A stretch of 64,000 nucleotides of DNA from Acidipila sp. (GCA_010365215.1 JAAFGT010000013.1:32978-96977); one strand, 5' to 3'. Shown: positions 16,242-25,284, counted from the first letter of the stretch. Translations and numbers: made by a program. Notes: generated by a model not told the origin, from the letters alone.

Positions 16242-16517
16242 TTACGACTCGTGCTTGGTCTGAATCTTTTTTGCCTGACCACTGAGGTTTATAACCAGCA
16301 CCGAGTTCTGACCGGTCAGCAGGCGGATTTTTTTGGCCAGGGCTCTCACGGGAGCTGCTTTGGCATCTACAATCTCTATAACTATGGAATCCTCGGCCTT
16401 GCCCCGGTAGTATCCAACCGTTTCATGGACGGTGAAACTCTCAAACTGTTTCGCGACCATTCGTATAACCGCGTTTCTGTCGACGTCTTCCGTATAGATC
16501 CGATAGACTTTGTCCAC
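16242..16517 (-). CDS. Small hypothetical protein
   Basis: This 91-residue soluble protein starts at GTG (16517), with AGGGAAA about eight bases upstream. It has a plausible mixed alpha/beta composition: MDKVYRIYTEDVDR, then GYYRGKAEDSIVIEIVD, and a basic C-terminus. I do not recognise a named family. The pattern of a short strand, a helix around FESF and the GYYRGKAEDSIVIEI strand suggests a small ferredoxin-like fold (guess). It is an isolated minus-strand gene between the DUF1800 gene and a small lysine-rich gene. Confidence 0.6.
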   Translation of the reverse strand: MDKVYRIYTEDVDRNAVIRMVAKQFESFTVHETVGYYRGKAEDSIVIEIVDAKAAPVRALAKKIRLLTGQNSVLVINLSGQAKKIQTKHES

Positions 16518-16624
16518 GCTTTATTTCCCTGTACTGCGATACTGAAAATGCTGTCCTATACCTTCGCGACTATGGGGCCGCTGCCGAGTCATCATCAGCT
16601 ATTGAAGGATGACCAATGATTTGA

Positions 16625-16810
16625 CTAGCCCTTCTTCCGTGGAACTTTCGCGCCTTTTTTACGCGCTTCCGAGAGTCCGATGGCGATAGCCTGCTTTCTG
16701 CTGGTCACTTTCCCGCCCTTTCCGCCTTTTCCGGAACGGAGCGTGCCCTTCTTTTCACGGTGCATCGCGCTCTTGACGCTTTTTCCAGCCGCCTTCCCGT
16801 ATTTGGCCAT
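16625..16810 (-). CDS. DUF6496-like small lysine-rich protein
   Basis: The 61-residue protein is very basic, beginning MAKYGKAAGKSVKSAMHREKKG and containing SGKGGKGGKVTSRKQAIAIGLSEARKKG. This arrangement matches the DUF6496 family, small proteins common in soil bacteria. AGGACGG precedes the ATG by four to ten bases. The charge suggests nucleic-acid binding (inference); no function is established. It stands alone, about 110 bases from the small gene downstream and 235 bases from the LigD-Pol gene upstream. Confidence 0.8.
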   Translation of the reverse strand: MAKYGKAAGKSVKSAMHREKKGTLRSGKGGKGGKVTSRKQAIAIGLSEARKKGAKVPRKKG

Positions 16811-17045
16811 TTGTCCGTCCTAGAAAGAAACTGCTTTTAAGTTTCCTGCAGTTCCTTCACGGGAATCGTATTGGCCTGGCTTCGCGAAATGGATACAGTG
16901 AAAACTGTAGATCGGAGATGTAATCCGGGTATGCAGATCGCCTGTCCGGGTTTCAAGCCACTACAGGTGTCGCTCTGGCATCCGGCGCCAGTCTTCGTGT
17001 CAAGGATTCAACGAGGATCTGCACTTGAATTCTGGATGCGGTTTT

Positions 17046-17939
17046 CTAGGCCGGGAGCTTCTGGCGCTTTTTGTAACGATCGATGTCGGGGCGCGATTTA
17101 TTGACACGCTTGATCATGTCGCTGATGGTGAACTGGTTTCCAGCCTTCAGACGATCCAACTCTTTCCAATCGAGAGGAGCGGCCACTGGCGCTCCGGGGC
17201 GGGCGCGCACCGAAAAATCGGCGATGGCAGTGGCCGTGTAATCGTTGCGGAAGAAATCGATGAAGATTTTACCGGTACGCTTGGCCTTGCTCATGGTGGC
17301 GATATAGGCTTCGGGCACCGCCGCAACCATTTCGTCGGCTAATGCTCGACCGAATGCTTTAACTTCCGCCCATTTATTTTTTTCCGCTAGCGGCACCGTA
17401 ACATGCAGCCCTTTGCCGCCGGTACACTTCAGAAACGATTCCAAGCCACGGTCTTTCAGGCGGCGCCGCAGATCGCGAGCGCCCAGCTTCACGGCCTCGA
17501 AAGGTACATCGGGGGCGGGATCGAGATCGAATATCAACCGATCGGGATAATCGATCTTGCTGGCACGGGCGCCCCAGGGATGAAGCTCGATGGCGCCCAT
17601 CTGCACCACCTCCAGCAGCCCCTTTTCATCGTCGATGTAAAGATATTCGTAGGTTTTTCCTTCATGTTTAAATTGAAACGGCCGCACATCGGGACCGAGG
17701 CCGCGGCCCGGATTGCGTTGATAAAAGCAGTCCTTATTGATTCCGCTCGGGCAGCGTAACAAACTGAGCGGATGCTCCGTAATCGCCTTTAAAAGAAAAG
17801 GCGCCACAGTGGCGTAATATTTTGCCAGCTGGCCTTTGGTGATGTGGCCAATCTCGGAAATCACACGCTCCGGATGTGTGATGGTAATTCCGGATAGTAC
17901 CAGGGCTTCTTTCTTCTGATTTGTCGGAGTACGAGGCAT
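17046..17939 (-). CDS. ligD: Stand-alone LigD polymerase (AEP primase-type) domain protein
   Basis: The 297-residue protein is the polymerase module of LigD, an archaeo-eukaryotic-primase-type polymerase that fills gaps with ribonucleotides in bacterial non-homologous end joining. Family residues are present: DLD at 138-140 (metal ligands), TGGKGLH at 173-179 and Asp228 in IFIDFF, plus the N-terminal ITHPERV and LRCPSG motifs. Neither the ligase nor the nuclease domain is attached, and no ku or ligase gene lies nearby. The ATG at 17939 is not preceded by a clear ribosome site. The peroxiredoxin gene ends 27 bases upstream on the same strand, so read-through transcription is possible. Confidence 0.92.
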   Translation of the reverse strand: MPRTPTNQKKEALVLSGITITHPERVISEIGHITKGQLAKYYATVAPFLLKAITEHPLSLLRCPSGINKDCFYQRNPGRGLGPDVRPFQFKHEGKTYEYLYIDDEKGLLEVVQMGAIELHPWGARASKIDYPDRLIFDLDPAPDVPFEAVKLGARDLRRRLKDRGLESFLKCTGGKGLHVTVPLAEKNKWAEVKAFGRALADEMVAAVPEAYIATMSKAKRTGKIFIDFFRNDYTATAIADFSVRARPGAPVAAPLDWKELDRLKAGNQFTISDMIKRVNKSRPDIDRYKKRQKLPA

Positions 17940-17966
17940 CCCGGTCGCGCCTGGTTTAAATCGAGG

Positions 17967-18626
17967 TTACTTCGGCTGGGGAACGATCCGAAGATAGGGC
18001 TTGGGAGCTTTCCAACCGCCCGGGTATTTCTGTTTCGCTTCTTCCTCCGGCACTGAGGGCAGGATGATGACGTCATCGCCCGGCTTCCAGTTCACCGGCG
18101 TGGCCACCTTGTGCTGAGCGGTGAGCTGCATGGAATCGACGACGCGCAGCACTTCGTCAAAATTCCGGCCGGTGCTCATGGGATAACTGAGCATCAGCTT
18201 GATTTTTTTATCCGGGCCGATGACGAATACGGTGCGCACGGTGGCATTCGTTGCTGCGGTGCGGCCTTCGGAAGTGCTGCCGGCGTCGGCGGGCAACATG
18301 TCATAAAGCTTGGCAACTTTTAGCTCGGTGTCGCCGATCATGGGGTAGTTCACTTTGTGGCCCTGGGTCTCTTCGATGTCGCTCGCCCACTTTCCGTGGC
18401 TGCTGACGGGATCCACGCTCAACCCGATCACCTTGCAGTTACGTTTGGCGAACGCGGGTTGCAGGCCGGCCATATAGCCCAGTTCGGTGGTGCACACCGG
18501 CGTAAAGTCTTTGGGATGGGAAAAAAGGATTCCCCAGCTGTCACCCAGCCACTGGTGGAAATTAATCGTGCCTTGCGTTGTTTCGGCTGTGAAATCCGGG
18601 GCCTGGTCATTGATGCGTAAAGACAT
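17967..18626 (-). CDS. 1-Cys peroxiredoxin (Prx6 family)
   Basis: The 219-residue thiol peroxidase reduces peroxides through a single peroxidatic cysteine. The active site is FTPVCTTE, with Cys45 and the preceding Thr and Pro. No resolving cysteine appears at the usual 2-Cys position, and the length fits Prx6 proteins, which have a longer C-terminus (here VNWKPGDDVIILPSV...). GGAG lies about eight bases upstream of the ATG. It is probably cytosolic, and probably transcribed from its own promoter in the 100-base gap to the alcohol dehydrogenase gene. Its physiological reductant cannot be read from the neighbourhood. Confidence 0.95.
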   Translation of the reverse strand: MSLRINDQAPDFTAETTQGTINFHQWLGDSWGILFSHPKDFTPVCTTELGYMAGLQPAFAKRNCKVIGLSVDPVSSHGKWASDIEETQGHKVNYPMIGDTELKVAKLYDMLPADAGSTSEGRTAATNATVRTVFVIGPDKKIKLMLSYPMSTGRNFDEVLRVVDSMQLTAQHKVATPVNWKPGDDVIILPSVPEEEAKQKYPGGWKAPKPYLRIVPQPK

Positions 18627-18727
18627 GTCACGCTCCTGGAAACCTTTTTCCGAATGTCCGATGGTAAATCCTACCCTTGGTTATCTTAAGCTATTCCTCG
18701 TTCTTTATGTGAACACCCGCTCGACGC

Positions 18728-19777
18728 TCACTGCATCGGCAAGGAAGCCATGTCAATCACAAAGCGGTACTTCACATCGTTTTTTAGAACGCGCTCGTAG
18801 GCTTCATTTATCTTTTGTATAGGGATGATTTCGATCTCGGAAGTAATCCCGTGTTCGGCGCAATAGTCGAGCATTTCCTGAGTCTCGGCGATGCCTCCGA
18901 TGGTAGAGCCGGCCAGCGAACGGCGCTTGGCTATGAGCGAACCGGCAGGAATGGCGGCTGGCTTCTCTGGAATCCCCACCAGCGTCATCGTGGCGTCTCG
19001 CTTCAGCAGGCTGAGGTACGCATTAAGATCGTGGTCGGCAGACACAGTATCGAGAATGAAGTCGAAGGTATTGATGTGTCTATCCATGTCAGCGGTGTCG
19101 GTGGAAAGAACAACTTCATCGGCGCCCAAACGCAGCGCGTCTTCTTTTTTACCAGGCGAGGTGGTGAATTGCACCACATGGGCTCCAAATGCCCGCCCGA
19201 ACTTGAGCGCCATATGTCCCAAGCCGCCCAAGCCGACGACGCCAAACTTTTTGCCCTTCTGAACTTTCCAATGCCGCATGGGGGAATAGGTGGTAATGCC
19301 TGCGCAGAGCAAGGGAGACGCGGCAGCAAGCGGTAGCTTGGGAGAAATCTTCAGCACAAACGCCTGGTCGACGACAATGTTATTCGAGTAGCCGCCGAAA
19401 GCCGGTGCACCGTTATTGTCGAGACAGTTGTAGGTAAAGACGGTGTGGGTTTCGCAGAACTGTTCCTCGTTGTGTTTGCAGCTTGGGCAGACACGGCAGG
19501 AATCCACCATGCAGCCGACGGCGGCGAGATCGCCGGGCTTGAAGTTCTTTACCGCGTTTCCAACGTGGACGACGCGCCCCACGATTTCATGCCCTGGCAC
19601 CATGGGAAAAATGGCTCCGCCCCACTCGTCGCGCGTCTGGTGGATATCGCTGTGACATACGCCGCAATACTGGATGTCGATGACCACGTCGCCCGGGCCG
19701 GGATCCCGCCGCTGAAACTTGAAAGGCGCAAGCGGCGCTTTCGCCTTCGCTGCTGCATAACCCCATGATCGCGTCAT
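18728..19777 (-). CDS. Zinc-dependent NAD(P)-dependent alcohol dehydrogenase (YahK/CAD type)
   Basis: This medium-chain dehydrogenase has about 349 residues. Catalytic zinc ligands appear in CGVCHSDIH and GHEIVG; the structural zinc cysteines are in CMVDSCRVCPSC...FCE; and GLGGLGHMALKFG is the Rossmann dinucleotide motif. Similarity to YahK and cinnamyl-alcohol-type enzymes suggests NADPH-dependent reduction of aldehydes to alcohols in the cytosol. The ATG at 19777 has GGAG nine bases upstream and gives a normal N-terminus (MTRSWGYAAAKAKA); the TTG at 19801 is less likely. It is divergent from the proline dehydrogenase gene. Confidence 0.94.
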   Translation of the reverse strand: MTRSWGYAAAKAKAPLAPFKFQRRDPGPGDVVIDIQYCGVCHSDIHQTRDEWGGAIFPMVPGHEIVGRVVHVGNAVKNFKPGDLAAVGCMVDSCRVCPSCKHNEEQFCETHTVFTYNCLDNNGAPAFGGYSNNIVVDQAFVLKISPKLPLAAASPLLCAGITTYSPMRHWKVQKGKKFGVVGLGGLGHMALKFGRAFGAHVVQFTTSPGKKEDALRLGADEVVLSTDTADMDRHINTFDFILDTVSADHDLNAYLSLLKRDATMTLVGIPEKPAAIPAGSLIAKRRSLAGSTIGGIAETQEMLDYCAEHGITSEIEIIPIQKINEAYERVLKNDVKYRFVIDMASLPMQ

Positions 19778-19931
19778 TGAACTTGTCTCCAGCATCGCCA
19801 ACGCTTTATAGATGCCGTACGGCGCCCTGTCGTTGCGGCAAAGAGAAGGCCGGCATGGTGACTGCTCCAGACGCTAGCGCGACGCGGATGCGCTACAAAA
19901 CGCCCCACAATACTGCTATGTTATCGTCGCC

Positions 19932-20867
19932 ATGATGCGCAGCCTAATCTTCTGGGTCTCGAGCAAGAAGGCGGTCACATCGACCATTGCCCGAAATGGG
20001 ATGCGTTCCGGATTTGCCAGGCGGTTTGTCGCCGGCGAAACGCTGGAAGAGGCGCTGGCGGCCAGCGCCGAATTGGGCCGTGCCTCGCGGCGCGTAAGCC
20101 TGAATTATCTGGGAGAAAATGTCTCGTCGCCCGAAGAGGCGCGAACCGTGCGCGATAACTACATCGAGATGTTGCGCGGGCTCGATTGCCGGTCGATTGA
20201 CGGCAATATCTCCATCAAACTTACGCAGCTCGGACTGGACTTCGACCGCACACTCTGCCGCGACCTGACCATGGAGATTGCCGCGACCGCCCAAACACTG
20301 TGTAGAGACATCGAAGTGGATATGGAGGCCTCTGCTTACATCGACGCTACACTCGATATTTTTGAAGCGGTGCGAAAGCAACACCAAAATGTCGGCTTGG
20401 CTGTGCAGGCGTATCTTTATCGCACGGAAAAAGATATCGAGCGTCTGGCGCCACTCCGTCCAAAACTGAGGCTGGTGAAAGGAGCCTATCGCGAACCAGC
20501 CAGCATTGCCTGGCAGAAAAAAAGCGAAGTCGATGCGAACTACCGGCGCCTTGTCGACCTGCTGTTCGACGGCCGATTTTATCCGGCGATTGCCACGCAC
20601 GACCCGGCCATGCAAGAACACGCCCTGACGCGCTTGCGCGAACGAGGCGTGGCTGCGTCGGCATACGAATTCCAGATGATTTACGGGATTCGAAGGGATT
20701 TGCAGGAGTCCATCCGCCAGGCAGGACACGCGTTGCGGATCTATGTTCCGTTCGGCAGCGACTGGTGTCCGTACTTTATGCGGCGGCTCTCGGAGCGGCC
20801 GGCCAACTGCATTTTTGTGTTACGCAGCTTGATCGCCGAAGCGTTCCGCCCCACCCGCAAGGCGTAA
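19932..20867 (+). CDS. Proline dehydrogenase
   Basis: The 311-residue flavoenzyme oxidises L-proline to pyrroline-5-carboxylate and passes electrons to the quinone pool. It is the monofunctional PRODH type, not the long PutA fusion. Motifs include SIKLTQLGLDFD, DMEASAYID, RLVKGAYREP, YEFQMIYGIRRDL and, near the C-terminus, YVPFGSDWCPYFMRRLSERP, which forms the FAD- and substrate-binding barrel end. No P5C dehydrogenase gene is adjacent. The start may be either of the two adjacent ATG codons at 19932 and 19935. A proC gene for the reverse branch of proline metabolism lies far away at 63 kb. Confidence 0.93.
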   Translation: MMRSLIFWVSSKKAVTSTIARNGMRSGFARRFVAGETLEEALAASAELGRASRRVSLNYLGENVSSPEEARTVRDNYIEMLRGLDCRSIDGNISIKLTQLGLDFDRTLCRDLTMEIAATAQTLCRDIEVDMEASAYIDATLDIFEAVRKQHQNVGLAVQAYLYRTEKDIERLAPLRPKLRLVKGAYREPASIAWQKKSEVDANYRRLVDLLFDGRFYPAIATHDPAMQEHALTRLRERGVAASAYEFQMIYGIRRDLQESIRQAGHALRIYVPFGSDWCPYFMRRLSERPANCIFVLRSLIAEAFRPTRKA

Positions 20868-20875
20868 GCGGGAGC

Positions 20876-21262
20876 TTACGACTTGGGTTCGCCCAGCACT
20901 TCACTCAGGTGGGAAAGCAATTGTGTGCGCGGGGGCATGAACTCAACTCCCATGCCATCCGTCTCTTTGCTGCGCACCACGCAGACCGCCTCGATCCATT
21001 CGCCGCCCTTGCGGATTCGCAAACCGAGCGGATGGCCTACGGGATACAGATTGGATGTGCGGATGAACGCGCCGCCCAGACCGACTACAGAAATCTGCCC
21101 GTGCAGCTCGGCGCCGACGCCCTCGCACTCGAGCCACTGCGAACCCGGGAGCTGTTTGCGAGGGTAACGCCGTTCCTCGATCTCAAGGCTTCCGGCGCCC
21201 CTGGGACCCGGGCTTAGTTTCCCTCTGGATTTATTCCTGCGCGGCGGCGTCACCAGCATCAT
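20876..21262 (-). CDS. PilZ domain protein with degenerate c-di-GMP motif
   Basis: This small soluble protein of 128 residues has the PilZ layout: an N-terminal basic element RRYPRK (RxxxR-like), a beta-barrel strand followed by ISVVGLGGAFIRT, then GHPLGLRIRK and a C-terminal GVEFM strand. PilZ domains bind cyclic di-GMP through RxxxR and (D/N)xSxxG. The second motif is altered here: the position normally occupied by D/N-x-S before GG reads V-G-L, so binding may be lost. It converges with the proline dehydrogenase gene, and the stops are only nine bases apart. The start may be at either adjacent ATG. Confidence 0.8.
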   Translation of the reverse strand: MMLVTPPRRNKSRGKLSPGPRGAGSLEIEERRYPRKQLPGSQWLECEGVGAELHGQISVVGLGGAFIRTSNLYPVGHPLGLRIRKGGEWIEAVCVVRSKETDGMGVEFMPPRTQLLSHLSEVLGEPKS

Positions 21263-21313
21263 CCTTATACGAAAACAAAGAATAGCACTACTTGGACTTA
21301 AGGCGCGGATCTA

Positions 21314-22210
21314 CTATTCAGAGCCAACCGCTGTCACTGGTTTTACGGGCTTTACCGGGGCGTCTGGAACCGCGGAGAGCGCCTTCCCCGTACGCGATGC
21401 CAGGCGCTCGGCATTGAAAGCTGCGCCCAACAGCACAACCACGGCGCTGATCTGCATCCAGATCAGCAACCCCATCACCGCTGCCAGCCCGCCGTAGACC
21501 GGGCTATAAGGCATCAAGCGCATGTACGATCCGAAACAAAGATTCGCGACCCACCACAATGCCGCGGCTACCAGCGCCCCGGGAAAACAGAATCTCCATT
21601 TCTCGACACTTGGTTGTCCTGCGCGATAGAGCAGTGCCAAAATAATAAAAACCAGAAAAAATGCCACGCCCACCGCGGACCAAAACCAGAAAATCTGCAA
21701 CAGGCGACTCAACCCGAATCGCCAGGTGATCCATTTGCGCAAAAAGTCGGCGAACACGGTTAACAGAACGGCAGCCAGCGTGGGGACGACCGCCAAACAC
21801 AGCAGCAACAGGGAGTTCAGCTGCTGTCGCCAATACGAAGGGGGCGCGCTTCCGTGCTCCATGAAACGGAAACTTTCCACCAGCGCCGACATGCATTGTG
21901 TTCCCGCCACCAGCGTCCCAATAAATCCCAGGAACACCCATTTCATGGGGTGGGTGTCATAGCCGCGAAGATTCTGGAAGAGCATCTGTTCGGTACCGGG
22001 AGGCAGGAACCATCGCTCGCTCAACATTTCAAGCAGCGCGATGCTCCCCAGACGGGAATGCGCGAGCAGGCTTACCAGGAACAGCAGAAGAGGAAAAAAC
22101 GTCAGAAACATATTGAAAGCCAGCGCCTGCGCATAGAGCGCGGCAGCGGGATAGACGCGGTGGAATGCTTTTCGGAAATCGCGCCAGTAAGAACGCATGA
22201 GCGGTTCCAT
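21314..22210 (-). CDS. YihY/BrkB family inner-membrane protein
   Basis: The 298-residue protein has six membrane-spanning segments and the family's features: FRKAFHRVYPAAALYAQALAFNMFLTFFPLLLF near the N-terminus, a GTLVAGTQCMSALVESF segment, and GLAAVMGLLIWMQISAVVVLLGAAFNAE near the C-terminus. The family (formerly annotated as ribonuclease BN) is now regarded as a membrane protein of unclear function, sometimes called virulence factor BrkB. A second ATG at 22198 (MRSYWRDF) has GGA upstream and is an alternative start. The final about 25 residues are Pro/Val-rich and soluble. Confidence 0.9.
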   Translation of the reverse strand: MEPLMRSYWRDFRKAFHRVYPAAALYAQALAFNMFLTFFPLLLFLVSLLAHSRLGSIALLEMLSERWFLPPGTEQMLFQNLRGYDTHPMKWVFLGFIGTLVAGTQCMSALVESFRFMEHGSAPPSYWRQQLNSLLLLCLAVVPTLAAVLLTVFADFLRKWITWRFGLSRLLQIFWFWSAVGVAFFLVFIILALLYRAGQPSVEKWRFCFPGALVAAALWWVANLCFGSYMRLMPYSPVYGGLAAVMGLLIWMQISAVVVLLGAAFNAERLASRTGKALSAVPDAPVKPVKPVTAVGSE

Positions 22211-22376
22211 TATACAGAGGCGATGAGCGCGCGCCAGTTGGCGAGCGCTGGCGGAAGTAGACTGAGCGCGAGCTTACATGGGAGCAACTACGGGGAGGCT
22301 TGTCGCGACGCTTCGCGCGGAGTACACTGCCCTCCTGTTCGGCAGCACGGAAAACTTTTCCACCAGGATAAAAATC

Positions 22377-23693
22377 ATGACTACACCGGTGGTGACACCG
22401 CTCAATGCCAGCGAAGAAGTGCTGCGCAAACATAAGGAATATCTCTGGCCCAGCGTGACCAACTATTACTCGAAGCCGCTGGTGGCCGATCACGGTGCGA
22501 TGCAATACCTGTGGGACCTGGAGGGACGGCGCTACCTCGATTTCTTCGGCGGCATCCTCACCGTATCGGTGGGCCATGCCAACCCGAAAGTTGCCGGCAA
22601 GGTGCAGGAACAGGTAGGCAAACTCCAACACACTTCCACGCTGTATCCCAATGAAGCGATCGTCGCGCTGGCGGAAAAGCTGGCGCACATTACCCCCGGC
22701 AAATTGCAGAAGAGTTTTTTTACGAATTCCGGCACGGAGGCCAATGAGGCGGCGATTCTGCTGGCGCGCATGGCCACCGGCAGCTACGACATCGTGGCCT
22801 TGCGCCACGCCTACGCCGGTGGCTCACAGCTGGCCAAGAGCGTTACCGCGCAAGCGCCATGGCGCAAAGGCGGAGTCATCAGCTTTGGCGTTACGCACGC
22901 CATCAATCCGTATTGTTACCGCTGCCCGCTGGGGCTTAGCTACCCGAGCTGCGAAGTGGCCTGCGCCAACGACGTGAAAAATCTGATCGAGACTGCCACC
23001 AATGGGGCGCCGGCGGCGTTTATGGCCGAGCCCATTCAAGGCGTGGGTGGCTTCATCACGCCGCCCAAAGAATATTTTAAAATCGTTTTCAAAATTGTGA
23101 AAGAGTTCGGCGCGCTGTTTATTGCCGACGAAGTGCAGACCGGGTTCGGCCGCACCGGGAAAAAGTGGTTCGGCATCGAGCAGTGGGAGGTGACGCCCGA
23201 TATCATGACTTGCGCGAAGGGAATGGCAAACGGCGCTCCCGTCGGCGCGACGATCACCACCAGCGAACTGGCCAATTCCTTCCAGGGGCTGAATATTTCG
23301 ACGTTTGGCGGTAATCCCGTGACTTCGGTGGCGGCGCGCGCGACCATTCAAGTGATCGAGGAAGAGCACCTGCTCGAAAATGCGCACGTGGTGGGAACTT
23401 ACTTCCGGCAGAAACTCGAAGCGCTGAAAGAAAAATATCCGTTAATCGGCGACGTTCGCGGCATGGGGTTGATGCAGGCGCTGGAGCTTGTGAAGGACCG
23501 CACCACCAAGGAACCCGCACCGCAGCAGACTACGCAGATGCTGGAGCGAACCCGGGAAAACGGCCTGCTGATCGGGAAAGGCGGCCTGTACAACAATGTG
23601 CTTCGTCTCTCTCCCATGCTGAATATCACCAAGCCGGATGTGGATGAGGCTGTGCGCCTGCTCGACAAATCGTTTTCTGAAGTCTCCGTCTGA
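22377..23693 (+). CDS. Class III aminotransferase (aspartate aminotransferase family / AGXT2-like)
   Basis: This PLP-dependent class III aminotransferase has about 438 residues. Visible motifs are YLDFFGGILTVSVGHANPKV, FFTNSGTEANEAAI (phosphate-binding turn), MAEPIQGVGGF, LFIADEVQTGFGRTG with the conserved Asp, and CAKGMANGAP, where the lysine should form the Schiff base. The sequence resembles alanine-glyoxylate/AGXT2-like enzymes, which use alanine or omega-amino substrates with glyoxylate or pyruvate, but substrate is uncertain. The ATG at 22377 is preceded by AGGA at a good spacing; a longer in-frame start at 22278 adds a non-conserved 33 residues. An unrelated small secreted protein gene follows. 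Confidence 0.92.
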   Translation: MTTPVVTPLNASEEVLRKHKEYLWPSVTNYYSKPLVADHGAMQYLWDLEGRRYLDFFGGILTVSVGHANPKVAGKVQEQVGKLQHTSTLYPNEAIVALAEKLAHITPGKLQKSFFTNSGTEANEAAILLARMATGSYDIVALRHAYAGGSQLAKSVTAQAPWRKGGVISFGVTHAINPYCYRCPLGLSYPSCEVACANDVKNLIETATNGAPAAFMAEPIQGVGGFITPPKEYFKIVFKIVKEFGALFIADEVQTGFGRTGKKWFGIEQWEVTPDIMTCAKGMANGAPVGATITTSELANSFQGLNISTFGGNPVTSVAARATIQVIEEEHLLENAHVVGTYFRQKLEALKEKYPLIGDVRGMGLMQALELVKDRTTKEPAPQQTTQMLERTRENGLLIGKGGLYNNVLRLSPMLNITKPDVDEAVRLLDKSFSEVSV

Positions 23694-23759
23694 AGCCGGA
23701 ATCATGAATCCGAAGAAGATTGAAGGTGTAGGCGATTCAAAACAGGCATAATCATTCTT

Positions 23760-24215
23760 ATGGTTCTGCGCAAAACTATTAACCGTGCCTGCTCGTCGGT
23801 CGCGCTGTTATTGGCCATGCAATTCATGGCCATGCCCTCGCGCGCCGCCGACAAGTCAGTCTGGAAGCCCATCGAGTACGCACTGCTGAAAATCGATGAG
23901 AAGCCGGTGAAATTGTGGACTGCGTACCGCACCGAAAAAGATAAGAGCGTGAAACGGCTTTTGCTGCAACTGGGATCGCGTTATCTGCTTATCGATACCG
24001 AAGACCGCGAAGTGCGCGAATTCCGCCCGGAAAGTTTTGATCGGCACGGCAAGGACCTGAAAGCTGGACGCAGCGAGCAGACGGCGAAGGTGTTGACTAC
24101 CAGCGAATGGCTGCTGCGCGAAGCCGGCATGGTACGAATCATCCACGTGCGCCTGGTGGATGAGGGACGCGTGATTGAAATTCAACTGCCCAGCTTGCCG
24201 GATTTGCGCTACTAG
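23760..24215 (+). CDS. Small secreted hypothetical protein
   Basis: The 151-residue protein has a good Sec signal peptide (basic start, SSVALLLAMQFMAMPSRAA with a likely cut after SRA). The mature part is mixed beta/alpha, with KPIEYALLKIDEKPVKLWTAYR, SRYLLIDTEDREVREF and IIHVRLVDEGRVIEIQLP. I do not recognise the family. It lies 66 bases downstream of the aminotransferase gene on the same strand and could be its second cistron. The real-gene call rests on the signal peptide, codon composition and length. Confidence 0.7.
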   Translation: MVLRKTINRACSSVALLLAMQFMAMPSRAADKSVWKPIEYALLKIDEKPVKLWTAYRTEKDKSVKRLLLQLGSRYLLIDTEDREVREFRPESFDRHGKDLKAGRSEQTAKVLTTSEWLLREAGMVRIIHVRLVDEGRVIEIQLPSLPDLRY

Positions 24216-24427
24216 TCGAAGCGCTGGGGCCATTCCGGATCCCCTGAGGCGGGCGGCGGATAATCCCGGCATCCAGTAGGAAGCTGACCTGCACCTGCTT
24301 CGTGAACACCACCAGCTTGCAGTCCGAAAACGTCGACAACCGCGTAATTCATTCCCAGCGCGATCGGCTTCCTTTGGGAGACAAACGGGCTACGCGCAAC
24401 CTGGGTCCTGGATTTCAAATCGCATTT

Positions 24428-25018
24428 TCAATGTCGCAGGACTGAATAGATCCAGGGTATGCCGACAAGTCCCGGCTGAACGAGGATTTCGACGGAATCG
24501 CCGTTGCGAAAGCGGGCGAAGTCATCTTCATCGACTGGGACGCGCTCGATGCGCTGCCCGGGCCGCCAGGAGGTGACCATCAGACGGCGTGTATGGAGAA
24601 CGCCGGGCATGGCAAATTTGCTCACCACGCGCGTGACTTCACGGTACGGCGGTGAGGTGTCAAAACGGCCGTTAAGCACCAGGAGAAGCGACAGCAGCCA
24701 CGGAACCGGCAGCAACCCGCGGAAAATGCGCCGCAGCGCTTCGAGAGGCTCCGCTTGGCGCGCCCGGCGATCGAGCACGACGGCCAGCACCAGCTCAACC
24801 GCGGCGACGACGCCCAGAAAAATCATCATGCCGTCGGCGTCGAGTGGAGGGTAATAGTGCATCGCGGGAAGAAAGGCCAGCGCGCCCAGCAGAAAGATCG
24901 CCGTGCTATAGAGCAGGCGGCGCCGAAAAATGAACTCAGAGAGCGCGGCAGTGGACGCGCAATTGTCGCAAGGCTCGCTTGGGTTTTGAGCGCCGCAGTT
25001 TAGGCAGTAACCAGTCAT
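24428..25018 (-). CDS. Zinc-ribbon membrane protein of unknown function
   Basis: The 196-residue protein begins with a four-cysteine zinc ribbon (YCLNCGAQNPSEPCDNC, Cys at about 4, 7, 14 and 17). Three hydrophobic helices follow at about residues 35-50, 57-75 and 97-112, and then a soluble C-terminal beta-rich tail. The ATG at 25018 gives a natural zinc-ribbon N-terminus; the frame stays open upstream to 25300, but that part reads like noncoding sequence. I recognise no named family. The zinc ribbon next to helices suggests a membrane protein with a cytoplasmic metal-binding head. It is isolated, with more than 200 bases free on both sides. Confidence 0.72.
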   Translation of the reverse strand: MTGYCLNCGAQNPSEPCDNCASTAALSEFIFRRRLLYSTAIFLLGALAFLPAMHYYPPLDADGMMIFLGVVAAVELVLAVVLDRRARQAEPLEALRRIFRGLLPVPWLLSLLLVLNGRFDTSPPYREVTRVVSKFAMPGVLHTRRLMVTSWRPGQRIERVPVDEDDFARFRNGDSVEILVQPGLVGIPWIYSVLRH

Positions 25019-25242
25019 GTCAGTCGTGGGCGATCTAGCCTTGCATGGGGCGGGTATTGCCGCCGGCATCCATCCGCCCTGGTTTAAGGATACCGCACAG
25101 ACCGTGACCAAGTCTCGGACGACTATTATTACAGACACCTCCACGCAGCCAAAAGTTCCCGCCGCGGCGGGCCAGTCGATACAAAGCCGGGTTGAAAATC
25201 TGGCAGCGATACCGAGAAAATGACCGTGGTAGCTTGCGGGAC

Positions 25243-25284
25243 ACAAAAAGAAAGGCTGCGGAGAGGAATTCTCGCCGCAGCCTT
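25243..25284 (-). terminator. Rho-independent terminator of the TonB-dependent receptor gene
   Basis: A 10-bp perfect stem (arms 25252-25261 and 25275-25284, AAGGCTGCGG/CCGCAGCCTT) with a 13-base loop lies 27 bases after the receptor's stop codon. On the minus strand it is followed by TTCTTTTTGT, a typical U-rich tail. Confidence 0.85.

Noticed and set aside
24212..24418. Short minus-strand frame ending ...PASGDPEWPQRFD between two genes
   Set aside because: It has a plausible ending but no ribosome site, and a competing frame covers the same stretch (24139-24339). I could not assign either, so it is left as intergenic.
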